DNA of 64,000 nt from Kangiella shandongensis (lineage in GTDB: Bacteria; Pseudomonadota; Gammaproteobacteria; Enterobacterales; Kangiellaceae), in NCBI RefSeq assembly GCF_020005365.1, contig NZ_JACNML010000003.1:186001-250000 (forward strand). Reading direction: 5' to 3'. Each line of letters opens with the position of its first letter. Position 1 is the first letter of the stretch. The notes beneath the pieces are model-generated. The model made no database searches and had not been told where the DNA came from. It was given only the letters and a program-made list of their open reading frames with translations. Below are positions 36,601 through 45,005 of this stretch, piece by piece. Both the position numbers and the translations under genes were made by a program.

Positions 36601-37181
36601 TTTTCAAAGCACCAGTCGATACAACCAACAACTTCCAAGGAGCAGTTGCTAACTTTTTTGCTCCAGAGCTTATCCTTACCTAACCAAGCGGACTCAATAA
36701 ATAAAAAGTCTGGCTTAAAAGCTTCCAGCTCACGCTTATACCCACTTGGTGTAACTTCCAATATGTCACAGTCTGGAGAAAAGCAGTTCAAAGAAAAGTC
36801 ATCCATTATTGCTGCAATTCTCAGTTTTCGACCCTTGACTCTGTCTCCAAATAGCTTCTCTATCTTAGGTAAATTTTTTTGCGCAATATTATGTTTAGGG
36901 GCGGCTAACCCTTCTCTTATTGGTGCTCTAAATAGATAGCTGTTATAGACACTCTTACTACCTTTTTTATCTCTAACATCAACATAAATCTCGTAAATTG
37001 TCTTTGGAAGAATTAGAGCAGAACGCCAAGATTTAAGGGCCCCTATAAGAGCTGAACCTAACCTATAAGATACTGATGAACGTAGCTCTTTAACTTGAGC
37101 CTTCAAAGCAAGATGCTGGTTAATTAACTCTTTATACTCATCAACTGGTAGATTTACTGAGTTTTTATCGTTGTTATTCAT
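33660..37181 (-). CDS. giant multidomain glycosyltransferase (CgeB-like module plus C-terminal GT4)
   Basis: A 1173-residue protein. It opens with a coiled coil (about 15-45). A CgeB-like/Glyco_trans_1_2 module (about 90-420) follows, with FWNKEDPLHHNTF, YVFTTDIDSISKYQ, FCFAGSYYTRFPERK and SMFARRVFELLASNTITVSN. A middle region (about 430-800) contains a predicted carbohydrate-binding beta-rich part. A GT4 domain (about 820-1173) ends with SSGLVPITTRIAAVPEFVDE. Two transferase centres in one chain suggest it adds two sugars or alternates linkages, as polymerising capsule transferases do. The first module is clearly related to that in the 1015-residue protein at 40613-43660. It lies between a sulfotransferase and the TagD-like gene. 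Confidence 0.8.
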   Translation of the reverse strand: MNNNDKNSVNLPVDEYKELINQHLALKAQVKELRSSVSYRLGSALIGALKSWRSALILPKTIYEIYVDVRDKKGSKSVYNSYLFRAPIREGLAAPKHNIAQKNLPKIEKLFGDRVKGRKLRIAAIMDDFSLNCFSPDCDILEVTPSGYKRELEAFKPDFLFIESAWLGKDKLWSKKVSNCSLEVVGCIDWCFENNTPTIFWNKEDPLHHNTFLPIAKHVDYVFTTDIDSISKYQESLGHKRVYTLPFAAQPKYHNPIEKYERKDRFCFAGSYYTRFPERKVDLSRLLRLAKSYKGIDIYDRNHKKPHPHYNFPVEFENYILGGLSFSEIDKAYKGYRYGININTIKQSQSMFARRVFELLASNTITVSNYSRGMRLLFGDLVLASDNPKTLIDKLDDTLASELFYKKYRLQGLRKVLSQHTYSNRLDYIRSKLSGTTLKERVRGIHIFALANNNKELDSIVKSFKRQNHKSKFLYVNSPLDKPEEFNSNIIYYNSREAWLSKYKSLKGTDVCAFFSPSAYYGKNYLTDLYLALSYSEVPVITKATYYEYNDNGFQLIENGNEYRYVDKASVFSTLVEKDRLDLSAITQLWKSQARQYIAVKALSIDAFNYCEVQVDDQVDYSLVNDLNSLDLGLDSIYQYELSENIGDFSAQTTSDGNIISISAKELYEIVPEDTEGLYFKIEDGKLLVKSNKPAQEFSAIYFNKKYSREDVNLLFNNQYFVESGITFEGAFILFGYYDKNHNKLSTSEDPVNGSFNALDIPFNCRYIKVGIKLKGAGELALNQILVGEMFEVPTAITGKSENLVVTPQYPAYDNLYRFGFLHSRVKAYKKAGMSVDVFRVTEESCKPFREFEDIDVSEGSLKLLERTLSSGCYKNIIVHFLNDKIWSVLEKYLENTKITVWTHGADIQYWKRRAVQFDSSIERAVLKKVGINTKAFWEKILNNSHPNLKIVFVSEYFRNEVFEDYDVSIPNGQVRVIHNFINTKLFNFSKKNPEQRKKILSIRPYANAIYANDLTVKAILELAKRPFFNDLEFCLVGDGPQFESLTQPLKDFENVILRKGFLTHEEIAKVHKDYGVFLCPTRMDTQGVSRGEAMSSGLVPITTRIAAVPEFVDEMSGLLTEPEDHIALANAIEKIYRDPELFESLSRNASERAEIQCGYDSTIDREINLLKE

Positions 37182-37227
37182 TCTACTCTCAAATACACTT
37201 TTAAAACGTTCAAGGTTGCGTTTGTCA

Positions 37228-37683
37228 CTATTTAGATTCCATCAAGCCTAATGCACGTGTTAATAAGTTTCTAATCTCCTGATCTTTCTCTTCGTTTCTA
37301 ACACTTAAATATGTTTTTATCTCTGTAGTTGAAATATCGGGCGTTCTTGGTATATAAAACACTTCAACAATATCAGATAAACTATCAAACTTACCTGCCC
37401 AGTCATCTCCCATAACAAACAGTGAGGCACTCTCTCGTATAATATCTTCCCTTTTCTGCTCCCAATTCTCTTCTGGGAAAACTTTATCTACATAGCGGCA
37501 GGATTCGAGCAGAAGTTTTCTTTGTTGGTAAGGGTAAACTGTACGCTTACCCTTTAGTTGATTAAAACTATCAGTAGAGCACCCCACTACTAACTTACTC
37601 CCCATATCACTTAACCGCTGTAACAACTTCACATGACCAACGTGAAATAAATCAAAAGTTCCATATGTTATAACTGTTTTCAT
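37228..37683 (-). CDS. tagD: glycerol-3-phosphate cytidylyltransferase, TagD-like
   Basis: A 151-residue nucleotidyltransferase with the HxGH motif at 14-17 (FDLFHVGHVKLLQRL) and the RTPDISTTEIK motif near 113-123. It tracks Bacillus subtilis TagD closely, including RYVDKVFPEENWEQKREDI and VMGDDWAGKFD. TagD makes CDP-glycerol from CTP and glycerol-3-phosphate for teichoic acids. In a Gram-negative capsule operon, CDP-glycerol would be the donor for glycerol-phosphate substitution. No TagB/TagF-type polymerase is nearby, but a LicD-family transferase is encoded two genes upstream. The start directly abuts the preceding sulfotransferase-like gene. Confidence 0.88.
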   Translation of the reverse strand: MKTVITYGTFDLFHVGHVKLLQRLSDMGSKLVVGCSTDSFNQLKGKRTVYPYQQRKLLLESCRYVDKVFPEENWEQKREDIIRESASLFVMGDDWAGKFDSLSDIVEVFYIPRTPDISTTEIKTYLSVRNEEKDQEIRNLLTRALGLMESK

Positions 37684-38622
37684 TCAAGCCACCAAGTGAT
37701 CAATAAAGGTTGCCAAGGATTTACTCAGCTCGTACACATTAAAACTATCCGTAATATCGGGTCTTTTTGTTAAAGTTGTTATTTGTTCATCCGAAAAGTT
37801 AAATGTATTTTGGAACTGCGGCCAGTTTTGCACTCCAATCCAGTCATCATTTTTCAAAAGAGCTGGAAACTCAGACACTTTATCAGTAAAGGTTATACCA
37901 AGCTGAGACTCAAGGTTACTGGCGAATCTTAGCCCCTTATGTTTTATAGCCTTAGTATTAACCAGCCGGTTTATTTCAATATCAAGGGCATTTATACCAC
38001 TGTTCACTCTTTTAGGCTCAGAATAATCTATGTTGCTCATACCAATCCTTTGACAAAAATCGTCTAAGGTAGAGCTGCATTCTTCATATATTGCTAATTC
38101 GAACCGTCCCTTGAAAATTTCATGTAGGGCGCAAAATGCTTGCGGATAATCAAAGACATGTTGGTTTTTTTTTATCCAACCATTAATTTTTTTTTGGTTT
38201 TTGTGCCTTAACGTAAACTCTCGGTAGTGCCTTAAGATATAGCCATATAAATTACGGATATAAGCAATACCTCTTATATCCTCAAAACCCCACTGCTTTA
38301 GCAAGACTATAAACTCTCTCAATGCCCTCTGAATAATCGGGTTTGACAGTGCTTCTGAAGATATAATAGCAAACTCTACACCCTGCTTTTTGGCCTCAAG
38401 CAGCTGTGTTTTCATGTCATTGGTATGCTTGTCCCAGTCTGGTTTGCCTAGAGAATAGAATAATTTGGTATGCCTGTAACCAATTTCTTTGCTAAAAAAC
38501 AGACCTGCTGTTGGGTAAAAGCCGCGGTGATTATCCAGAATATAATTTTTCCGAGTGTGGAAAAAGTTCTGGATACTTGATGAGCCCGTTTTATATGCAC
38601 CGCAATGGATTATAATTTTCAC
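37684..38622 (-). CDS. divergent P-loop sulfotransferase-like protein
   Basis: A 312-residue protein. Its first strand and loop, IIIHCGAYKTGSSSIQNFF, match the 5'-phosphosulfate loop pattern KTGTTS of sulfotransferases. The 3'-phosphate site is less obvious; RGIAYIRNLYGYILRHYRE near 116-134 occupies the right place. No other family is recognisable. It directly abuts the tagD-like gene in the operon. Two A9 tracts on the coding strand lie in its middle (38166-38174 and about 38187-38195). It could sulfate a different position from the other enzymes, or act on a non-sugar group. Confidence 0.65.
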   Translation of the reverse strand: MKIIIHCGAYKTGSSSIQNFFHTRKNYILDNHRGFYPTAGLFFSKEIGYRHTKLFYSLGKPDWDKHTNDMKTQLLEAKKQGVEFAIISSEALSNPIIQRALREFIVLLKQWGFEDIRGIAYIRNLYGYILRHYREFTLRHKNQKKINGWIKKNQHVFDYPQAFCALHEIFKGRFELAIYEECSSTLDDFCQRIGMSNIDYSEPKRVNSGINALDIEINRLVNTKAIKHKGLRFASNLESQLGITFTDKVSEFPALLKNDDWIGVQNWPQFQNTFNFSDEQITTLTKRPDITDSFNVYELSKSLATFIDHLVA

Positions 38623-38650
38623 TTAAACCTCAGAGTTTATATCTAAATTT

Positions 38651-39472
38651 CTACAGGGAGCTCTGCTTTCCAAATGTTTTTTTCAAATACAGCCTAAGCT
38701 TGTCAAGTAATCCGCCGGTTCCTGAACTAGTACTCTTTACCCTATAATATTCAAGATCATGTAAAATAATGTCGTCATAGGGAGCTTCCATATTCAGAAC
38801 TGCTTTATCGGTTATTGGATATAGTTTCTTATCTTCTAAGTCTGAGACAATATCTTTAGCTAACTCTTTAGTTGCATTATGTACCTTGATAATGGCCTCA
38901 TCCAGCTTAAAACCGGAGTTTTTGAAATATCTATCAAACTTTTTCGGCCCCATCATTTTTAAAGGCCCAAACTTATACTCCTGTAAAGGATATATCTCCT
39001 CGTATGGGAACCAATTTTTCTTAAACCAACGTCTGAAATCTTTTGATTTATAGAAGTAACAGTCAAAACCCTTAATCTCCTCTCTGACACCAATAAATAT
39101 GTCAAAGCCCATAAAGTATGGATAACCGTTATCAAAAATCATATCGCTATTAGGAACCAGTTGAATCAATCCCGACTCAAAAGTTTTAGAGGTGCCTAGC
39201 TTAAGGCCGTAATTTTCTATGTCAGCTAAAAACGCTTCCAAATTCTCCTCGAAGTCTTCAGGTACCATGACATCAACATCATCATCCCAAGGTATAAAAC
39301 CATTATGTCGGGCTATACCTAGCAATGTTCCTGAGTGTGCGAAATATTCGATATTATGCTTTTCTAATAACTTTAATACCACATGGGTAAAGCGATAATA
39401 CACGGCTCTCTTGGTAGGGTTCATTATTAGCGGTTCTATTAATTCTTTTACCATTATTTCCTCTTGGAGCAT
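38651..39472 (-). CDS. LicD-family phosphotransferase
   Basis: A 273-residue protein with the LicD signature HSGTLLGIARHNGFIPWDDDVDVMV at about 44-68 (split here: HSGTLLGIARHNGF and IPWDDDVDVMV). The Asp triad coordinates the metal. The family, which includes LicD and the animal proteins fukutin and FKRP, transfers phospho-alcohols from CDP donors to glycans. With a TagD-type cytidylyltransferase in the same operon, the donor may be CDP-glycerol rather than CDP-choline. An ATG a few codons inside (MVKELIEPL) is an alternative start. No membrane segment is seen. Confidence 0.85.
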   Translation of the reverse strand: MLQEEIMVKELIEPLIMNPTKRAVYYRFTHVVLKLLEKHNIEYFAHSGTLLGIARHNGFIPWDDDVDVMVPEDFEENLEAFLADIENYGLKLGTSKTFESGLIQLVPNSDMIFDNGYPYFMGFDIFIGVREEIKGFDCYFYKSKDFRRWFKKNWFPYEEIYPLQEYKFGPLKMMGPKKFDRYFKNSGFKLDEAIIKVHNATKELAKDIVSDLEDKKLYPITDKAVLNMEAPYDDIILHDLEYYRVKSTSSGTGGLLDKLRLYLKKTFGKQSSL

Positions 39473-39560
39473 AAATACAATTTACAATAAGCGTTTAATG
39501 ACCGGCAGAAGTCTCCTGCCGCTCTATTCAGACAATACCTGATACAGTCATACGACCTCA

Positions 39561-40601
39561 TCAGACCTTGTGCATAATCTCGATGCCATCAATGTCTTCT
39601 ATTTTGTGATTAAAGGAGCCAGTTTTTGACTTGTGAACCTTATGAGTGAACAATGACTCAAGAAAAAGTGCCTTACTGTCGCCCACAAAACAGGAGTCTT
39701 CGATCTTAGAGAATCCTTCATATAGTTTTTTATAGTATTTAATCAGCCGCTTTTGAACCAACCGTGAATCTAAGGTTCGTGTCCAATGATTTGCTGCACC
39801 AGCTATTTTCCATAAGTCATACTGTTCTCCGTCCAGTAACTCTGCCCCAACTCCTGAAAGTATCAGTAGTTTGTTGGACGGAATTTTAATGAGGTATTTG
39901 TTATTAATGGTTGTAACCTCAAAAATATTGTTATTTTTAGAGTGGTAGTAACTTGGTTGAACATATTGATTAACTTTCAGGGCCGGATCACCATCATAGG
40001 GGACACCCAGTTCTTTGAAGATCTCAGGAACAGCTTGATTGAGTTCATTAACATGGATAATTTTAACTCTATCAACTCCCAATAACTCGACCGCATATCT
40101 TATTATCAGGTGATAAGGTGGAAATAAGCCCTCTCTTTGTTTTTGGATTTTTAAGCAATCATAAAAAGAACTATCAAAAACATCTTTAAACCGTCTTTCG
40201 TGATCGTAAGACTTCACATTCCATCTTTTACCAAATATAGAATGGTGCTTACCTATATTATACCAATAATGCGAAAAGGCTCTCTCAATTGGTTCTCTAA
40301 TATTAAAAATAAGTATTAAGTCTTGCTCTCCAAGTATAGACTTTATATTTTGAAGCACCTTAGTGTAGCCTTGTATACCTGTGTGGCAATAAGGTGGAGA
40401 GGACTCAAAAATAACTCGCTTACCGTCATGATTAAACTTGCTTAGGTACTTATCCAAGGTAATTGAATCATCCATGAAGGCCTTGATTTCTTTTTCTTCC
40501 TCTGGAACGCAGCACATATCATTATTGGTGAAATGTCTATGCAGCGTTGTAGTCCCTGAACGAGCAAAGCCTAAGTTAATTGCAAATTTCTTACCTATCA
40601 T
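39561..40601 (-). CDS. sulfotransferase (heparan N-sulfotransferase-like domain)
   Basis: A 346-residue sulfotransferase. The PAPS loop is FAINLGFARSGTTTLHRHF at about 6-24. The 3'-phosphate motif is ILIFNIREPIERAFSHYWYN near 98-117. The spacing and SHYWYN segment resemble the NDST/heparan 3-O sulfotransferase class, which acts on amino sugars and uronates. The acceptor end (about 130-200) is rich in basic and aromatic residues, suited to an anionic glycan. It follows the 1015-residue glycosyltransferase gene by 11 bases. This is the third clear sulfotransferase of the locus in addition to two in the wzx operon. Confidence 0.87.
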   Translation of the reverse strand: MIGKKFAINLGFARSGTTTLHRHFTNNDMCCVPEEEKEIKAFMDDSITLDKYLSKFNHDGKRVIFESSPPYCHTGIQGYTKVLQNIKSILGEQDLILIFNIREPIERAFSHYWYNIGKHHSIFGKRWNVKSYDHERRFKDVFDSSFYDCLKIQKQREGLFPPYHLIIRYAVELLGVDRVKIIHVNELNQAVPEIFKELGVPYDGDPALKVNQYVQPSYYHSKNNNIFEVTTINNKYLIKIPSNKLLILSGVGAELLDGEQYDLWKIAGAANHWTRTLDSRLVQKRLIKYYKKLYEGFSKIEDSCFVGDSKALFLESLFTHKVHKSKTGSFNHKIEDIDGIEIMHKV

Positions 40602-40612
40602 CTAACAAGCCA

Positions 40613-43600
40613 TTAAGGATTATAGAGATCAGTAATAGCTTCAATAGTATTTTCAGCATGTGCCTTGTCTTCACACATCTCTACTTTCGGCAAATACCAA
40701 TTATTCATAAAGTTATCAAAATGATGTTGTTTATATAAATCCAAAAGTTCATGGTCTTTTAAGAAGTTTACTTGAGCCTTTTCCATAACTAGCTTTTTGT
40801 CAAAGTATGACTTGTCTATGACATTCGTAATTGAGTCGCTTCTTTGCGCATAATAGATAAGGTGAACCTTACTTGTAAATGCACACATTTTAGAATTAAT
40901 CAGAACTTCCCAGCCATATAAAGTGTCTTGTCCTGCAGCACCTTCAACATATTTGATATTATTGCTCAGAAGAAAACCTCTCTTAATCAAGGCTGGCTGC
41001 GTAGCAACCACAGGGAATTTTCCCTGTTCAAAGTAACTAGCCATAGGATCGTCAATAACATAGATTTCTGATGAGGTATGTTTACCGATAATACCTACCT
41101 CACTATGTATTTTTGCATGATACCCAGAGATAAAATCTAAGTCTTTATATTTCTCATCCTGTAAATAATTGTAGAGAATGTCGTAACCACCAGGACTTAT
41201 TTCATTATCTGGGTCGAGGAAGCCGATATACTCTGTACTCGCTAGCACTACACCTTTATTACGAGCTCTTGATGCACTGCCACTTGCCGGAGCATCAAGT
41301 AGACAAGCTTTAATATTGTTATATTGGCTTGCTAGTTCGGTAATGATTTCTTTAGTAATACCATCTGTTGAACCATCATCTACAAAGATAACTTCCATCT
41401 TTTCCCAGTTGGCATGCCTCCTAAGTGAGGCCAAACATTTATTTACCAGATACTTCCCATTATTGTAAGTTGGTACAATAATGCTATAGATGGGCTCTTT
41501 GTGGGAAATGCTCTCTTTAAGCAGGCTTGTAAAGTAGTCCTCATTGTAACTAAACGGATCAACCATATACCCAGAACCAGTTACACCGCCACTGTCCTCT
41601 AGTTCATCAACCTGAACTGGAGCAATAAAATCATAACTAAAAAGTGTTAAGTACTTGGATGCAGCCTGATTAACATAGTAATGTCCCAACTTCGAAACTT
41701 CAGCTAATGTCTCATTACCTTTAATTTCAGGTTTGGTAGTAAATTGCGAATTCGTGTATGCAAATCCGTTTAACAAATTCTCTAAATAGTCAGGCTTATA
41801 GAAAACCCCATTTTTAAAGAAAGTAAAATAGCGGATATCTTTATCTTTAAAAACAGTCTTGTAGTCCTGGATTAAACTCATAGACATTGGAACAACATTA
41901 TTCAAACTCTGTAATTCTATTTGCTGTAGCATATCTTCAGAGTCGTAAAAGATAGCAATATTACCAATATCATCAGAGTTATCTTCAAATCCAAGAGCGC
42001 TTAGCATCTTCCCTACAATCTTATAACTGCACTTATTGCTTATTATATTTCGTGCTGCGTCATTAGATAACTGATATTCGTTAAACTCTCTTGCTTCACT
42101 CGTATCAAAGTCATACTCTAGGTTTTGCAAAGTAGGCAAAATCCTGACATTAGGAAAATTATTTAAAGTTGATTTTGCATAGTTCGAAATTATATTAGTG
42201 CACTGCGCCTGCAGTTCATATACACGCATCGCACACATTGTTGGACTATGTTTGATCGAATTAAGATTAATACTAAATCGGAAAAGTTTATGAAGCTTCT
42301 GAAGGACTTCATGTGATACAGGCTTATATAAATAGCTTTTAAACCTATCAGGAAACTGTAACTCTTTAGCATTAAGCCCGTAATTTCGGTCTAAAATAAC
42401 AGGCTCAACATTTGAGTCCACTATTGAGTCAAGAATGATGTCAGCGTCATTGCAGCGCTCTTCATATCGCCTTGCATAAGACCCCGCAAAAAATGGATGG
42501 TTAAAAACATATTTCCTACAATCAATCGGGTTGTTTAACTCAGTATTTACACCATACTCACCGTAATAAACCTCTTCATGCTGACACTCTTTCTTGTACT
42601 TATCGACCATATCTATGTCTGAAGTAAAGATTGCATCAAACTTTTTAGCTATGGGTAAGAAGTATTCAAAATTACTTGGGTCCTCAATTGATTGAAAAAT
42701 AGTTTTAGCGCCAGTTTCTCTAGCATGGATAAGTATATTATCTAAAGCGCTTTGCGGAGACTCCCTAAACTTAACACCCCTCCATTCTTCCTCGTTAAGT
42801 CCTTTCCAGCAAGTTACATAAATAATAATATCTAATTTATTTTCACTTAGGACAGTCTTATAATTACTGGGACTCAAATAAAAGACTTCCTCAAATACAT
42901 CTTTGTAATAGTTATACATGTATTCATCAGTAACTATACCCACTGAGTAAGGTTGCTTTTTATATAACTTCACTCCATTCGACGTATCCAGATTTGAAGC
43001 TAGTTTAGAAGCAATATCCATGGTTAAATTACTTTTTACAGCTGAGGGAGCTGTAGGCTCTGTATTAGTTATGGGTACAGTGGTAGTTTTAATAGCCTCC
43101 TTACTATTACCTTCAGCTATTGGCTTATTATCTGTTACAACTTCATTAACGTATATAGCGTTAATGACACAACGGCCAGTTCCAGATATTTTAACAAATG
43201 GTAAATAGCGACGGCACCTTTCCGATGGTGTATAAATAAAACCTTGAAGTTGACTCTTTTGGATTAGGTTTATACGCTTTAAATCAGCGCCAAACTCGAG
43301 AACTCCAACCTCTACTTTAGTTGAACCATGCATTTCACATGAGACTTCTATCTCTATAGATTTAGACTCGGCAGCAATCCCGTTAACCATAGAGATATTG
43401 TAAAAATCTCGCTCACTACCGTTAGCAACAATATAATAGTTGATTTTACTGTCACTCTTATCAATGATTGTCTTTTCTTTATAGTTAACAGCTACATCAC
43501 TTTTATTGGTTAACAGCGAGTACCAATTATTCCATACCTTTGAATCAACCCCATTGCCTACCTGTACATTAATAAGAGAAGAATAAAGTTTCTTTTGTTT

Positions 43601-43660
43601 ATTTGGTATAAACCTTTTTAAGCGGCTATGTCTAGGTTGAACTGTATACTCTGCAATCAT
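40613..43660 (-). CDS. giant multidomain glycosyltransferase (CgeB-like module plus GT2)
   Basis: A 1015-residue protein. The first 230 residues are beta-rich with no clear family. A CgeB-like module (about 230-570) follows, with KTIFQSIEDPSNFEYF, AIFTSDIDMVDKYKKE, HPFFAGSYARRYEERC and SPTMCAMRVYELQAQCTNI. The GT2 domain (about 720-900) has SIIVPTYNNGKYL, VIFVDDGSTDG (metal/nucleotide Asp) and GFLDPDNEI. Both centres are cytoplasmic by composition. The module is homologous to that of the 1173-residue protein, but the partner domain is GT-A here and GT-B there. Such paired transferases are plausible capsule-repeat synthases. Its start is 61 bases after wecC. Confidence 0.8.
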   Translation of the reverse strand: MIAEYTVQPRHSRLKRFIPNKQKKLYSSLINVQVGNGVDSKVWNNWYSLLTNKSDVAVNYKEKTIIDKSDSKINYYIVANGSERDFYNISMVNGIAAESKSIEIEVSCEMHGSTKVEVGVLEFGADLKRINLIQKSQLQGFIYTPSERCRRYLPFVKISGTGRCVINAIYVNEVVTDNKPIAEGNSKEAIKTTTVPITNTEPTAPSAVKSNLTMDIASKLASNLDTSNGVKLYKKQPYSVGIVTDEYMYNYYKDVFEEVFYLSPSNYKTVLSENKLDIIIYVTCWKGLNEEEWRGVKFRESPQSALDNILIHARETGAKTIFQSIEDPSNFEYFLPIAKKFDAIFTSDIDMVDKYKKECQHEEVYYGEYGVNTELNNPIDCRKYVFNHPFFAGSYARRYEERCNDADIILDSIVDSNVEPVILDRNYGLNAKELQFPDRFKSYLYKPVSHEVLQKLHKLFRFSINLNSIKHSPTMCAMRVYELQAQCTNIISNYAKSTLNNFPNVRILPTLQNLEYDFDTSEAREFNEYQLSNDAARNIISNKCSYKIVGKMLSALGFEDNSDDIGNIAIFYDSEDMLQQIELQSLNNVVPMSMSLIQDYKTVFKDKDIRYFTFFKNGVFYKPDYLENLLNGFAYTNSQFTTKPEIKGNETLAEVSKLGHYYVNQAASKYLTLFSYDFIAPVQVDELEDSGGVTGSGYMVDPFSYNEDYFTSLLKESISHKEPIYSIIVPTYNNGKYLVNKCLASLRRHANWEKMEVIFVDDGSTDGITKEIITELASQYNNIKACLLDAPASGSASRARNKGVVLASTEYIGFLDPDNEISPGGYDILYNYLQDEKYKDLDFISGYHAKIHSEVGIIGKHTSSEIYVIDDPMASYFEQGKFPVVATQPALIKRGFLLSNNIKYVEGAAGQDTLYGWEVLINSKMCAFTSKVHLIYYAQRSDSITNVIDKSYFDKKLVMEKAQVNFLKDHELLDLYKQHHFDNFMNNWYLPKVEMCEDKAHAENTIEAITDLYNP

Positions 43661-43721
43661 TGTTTATTCCAATCATAAAGTTGTATCGCTTCCATCTAGG
43701 TTAGGTGAAGCTATAATTAAT

Positions 43722-44987
43722 TTACTGGTTTAGCAACCCCTTAGTGTCAATTATTTTTGATATAGGGATTTGGCTGCTTGCCAACATGTCGAACTCTTTA
43801 TGGTCTACGAGGATTAAATGGATATCAGCAGTTTTAACTGCCTCTTCCTGACTAACAAGAGTCCCGCCTTTAAAGCTGGAGGGGAGCTCCTTAATATTAG
43901 GCTCAACAATTAATACATCCCCTTTGTGCCAGTCTGTTAACTCTCTCGCTATATCAAGAGAAGGGCTTTCCCTTAAATCGTCGATATCTGGCTTAAAAGT
44001 AATTCCGTAACAAGCTATAGATATGTCTTTTATACTGATATCTGGATTATTTGACAGGTGGTCAGCCACTTTTGATTTAACTTTTTCAATTACCCAGTCA
44101 GGTTTATAGTCATTTATATCCCGAGCCATTTTGATAAGCTTTGCTTCACTAGGAGTTTTAGACACTATAAACCAAGGATCTACAGCAATGCAGTGCCCCC
44201 CTACCCCAGGTCCTGGCTGTAAAATATTAACCCGTGGATGCCTATTAGCTAAACTGATTAACTCCCACACATCAATATCTAACTTATCACATATTATTGA
44301 TAACTCGTTCGCAAAAGCAATGTTCACATCACGGAAACTATTTTCTGTTAGTTTAGCCATTTCAGCTGTTCTAGCATTGGTGACAATACAGTCACCTTGA
44401 ACAAAAACTTTATAGAGTTCTACGGCTTTTTCTGAACACTTAGGTGTTAAACCACCAATAACTCTATCATTTTCAACTAACTCTCTAACAACTTGGCCTG
44501 GTAGCACCCTCTCTGGACAATGTGCAACGAATATATCTGTTTCTTCTCCTATTTGATGAGGAAAGGATAAATCAGTCCTATATTCGGCTAGCCAGTGTGA
44601 TACTTGTTCCGTAGCCCCTACTGGAGAAGTAGATTCTAAAATAATCAAATCACCTCTTTTAAGTACTGGAGCTATCGTTTCACATGCAGACCTTATGTAA
44701 GAAAGATCTGGCTCGTGATCACCTTTAAATGGTGTAGGTACCGCGATTAAGAAAGCGTCAGATGGTTCAGGTGTGTCCTGAGCTTTTAAGTATCCCTCTG
44801 AAACGGTGGCATGAACAATTATATCCAAGTCCGGTTCAACAATATGGATCTTTCCATCATTAATAGTATTAATAACTTTTTCGCTAACATCGATGCCTGT
44901 AACACTAACTTTTCGCGAAGCAAACATTGCAGCAGTCGGTAAGCCAATATAGCCTAACCCAACAACAGATACTGAGTCGAATGACAT
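43722..44987 (-). CDS. wecC: UDP-N-acetyl-D-mannosamine dehydrogenase
   Basis: A 421-residue member of the UDP-glucose/GDP-mannose dehydrogenase family. NAD binds at VVGLGYIGLPTA (residues 8-19). The catalytic Cys lies in PGPGVGGHCIAVDP (about 255-268). The length and GGHCIAVDPWF variant fit WecC (E. coli 420) better than UDP-glucose dehydrogenase. It oxidises UDP-ManNAc to UDP-ManNAcA with two NAD+. It follows wecB by 18 bases, so the pair supplies UDP-ManNAcA from UDP-GlcNAc. A WecG-like transferase that could use this donor is at 30403-31113. Confidence 0.93.
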   Translation of the reverse strand: MSFDSVSVVGLGYIGLPTAAMFASRKVSVTGIDVSEKVINTINDGKIHIVEPDLDIIVHATVSEGYLKAQDTPEPSDAFLIAVPTPFKGDHEPDLSYIRSACETIAPVLKRGDLIILESTSPVGATEQVSHWLAEYRTDLSFPHQIGEETDIFVAHCPERVLPGQVVRELVENDRVIGGLTPKCSEKAVELYKVFVQGDCIVTNARTAEMAKLTENSFRDVNIAFANELSIICDKLDIDVWELISLANRHPRVNILQPGPGVGGHCIAVDPWFIVSKTPSEAKLIKMARDINDYKPDWVIEKVKSKVADHLSNNPDISIKDISIACYGITFKPDIDDLRESPSLDIARELTDWHKGDVLIVEPNIKELPSSFKGGTLVSQEEAVKTADIHLILVDHKEFDMLASSQIPISKIIDTKGLLNQ

Positions 44988-45005
44988 TAGTAAAACCTTT
45001 TATTA

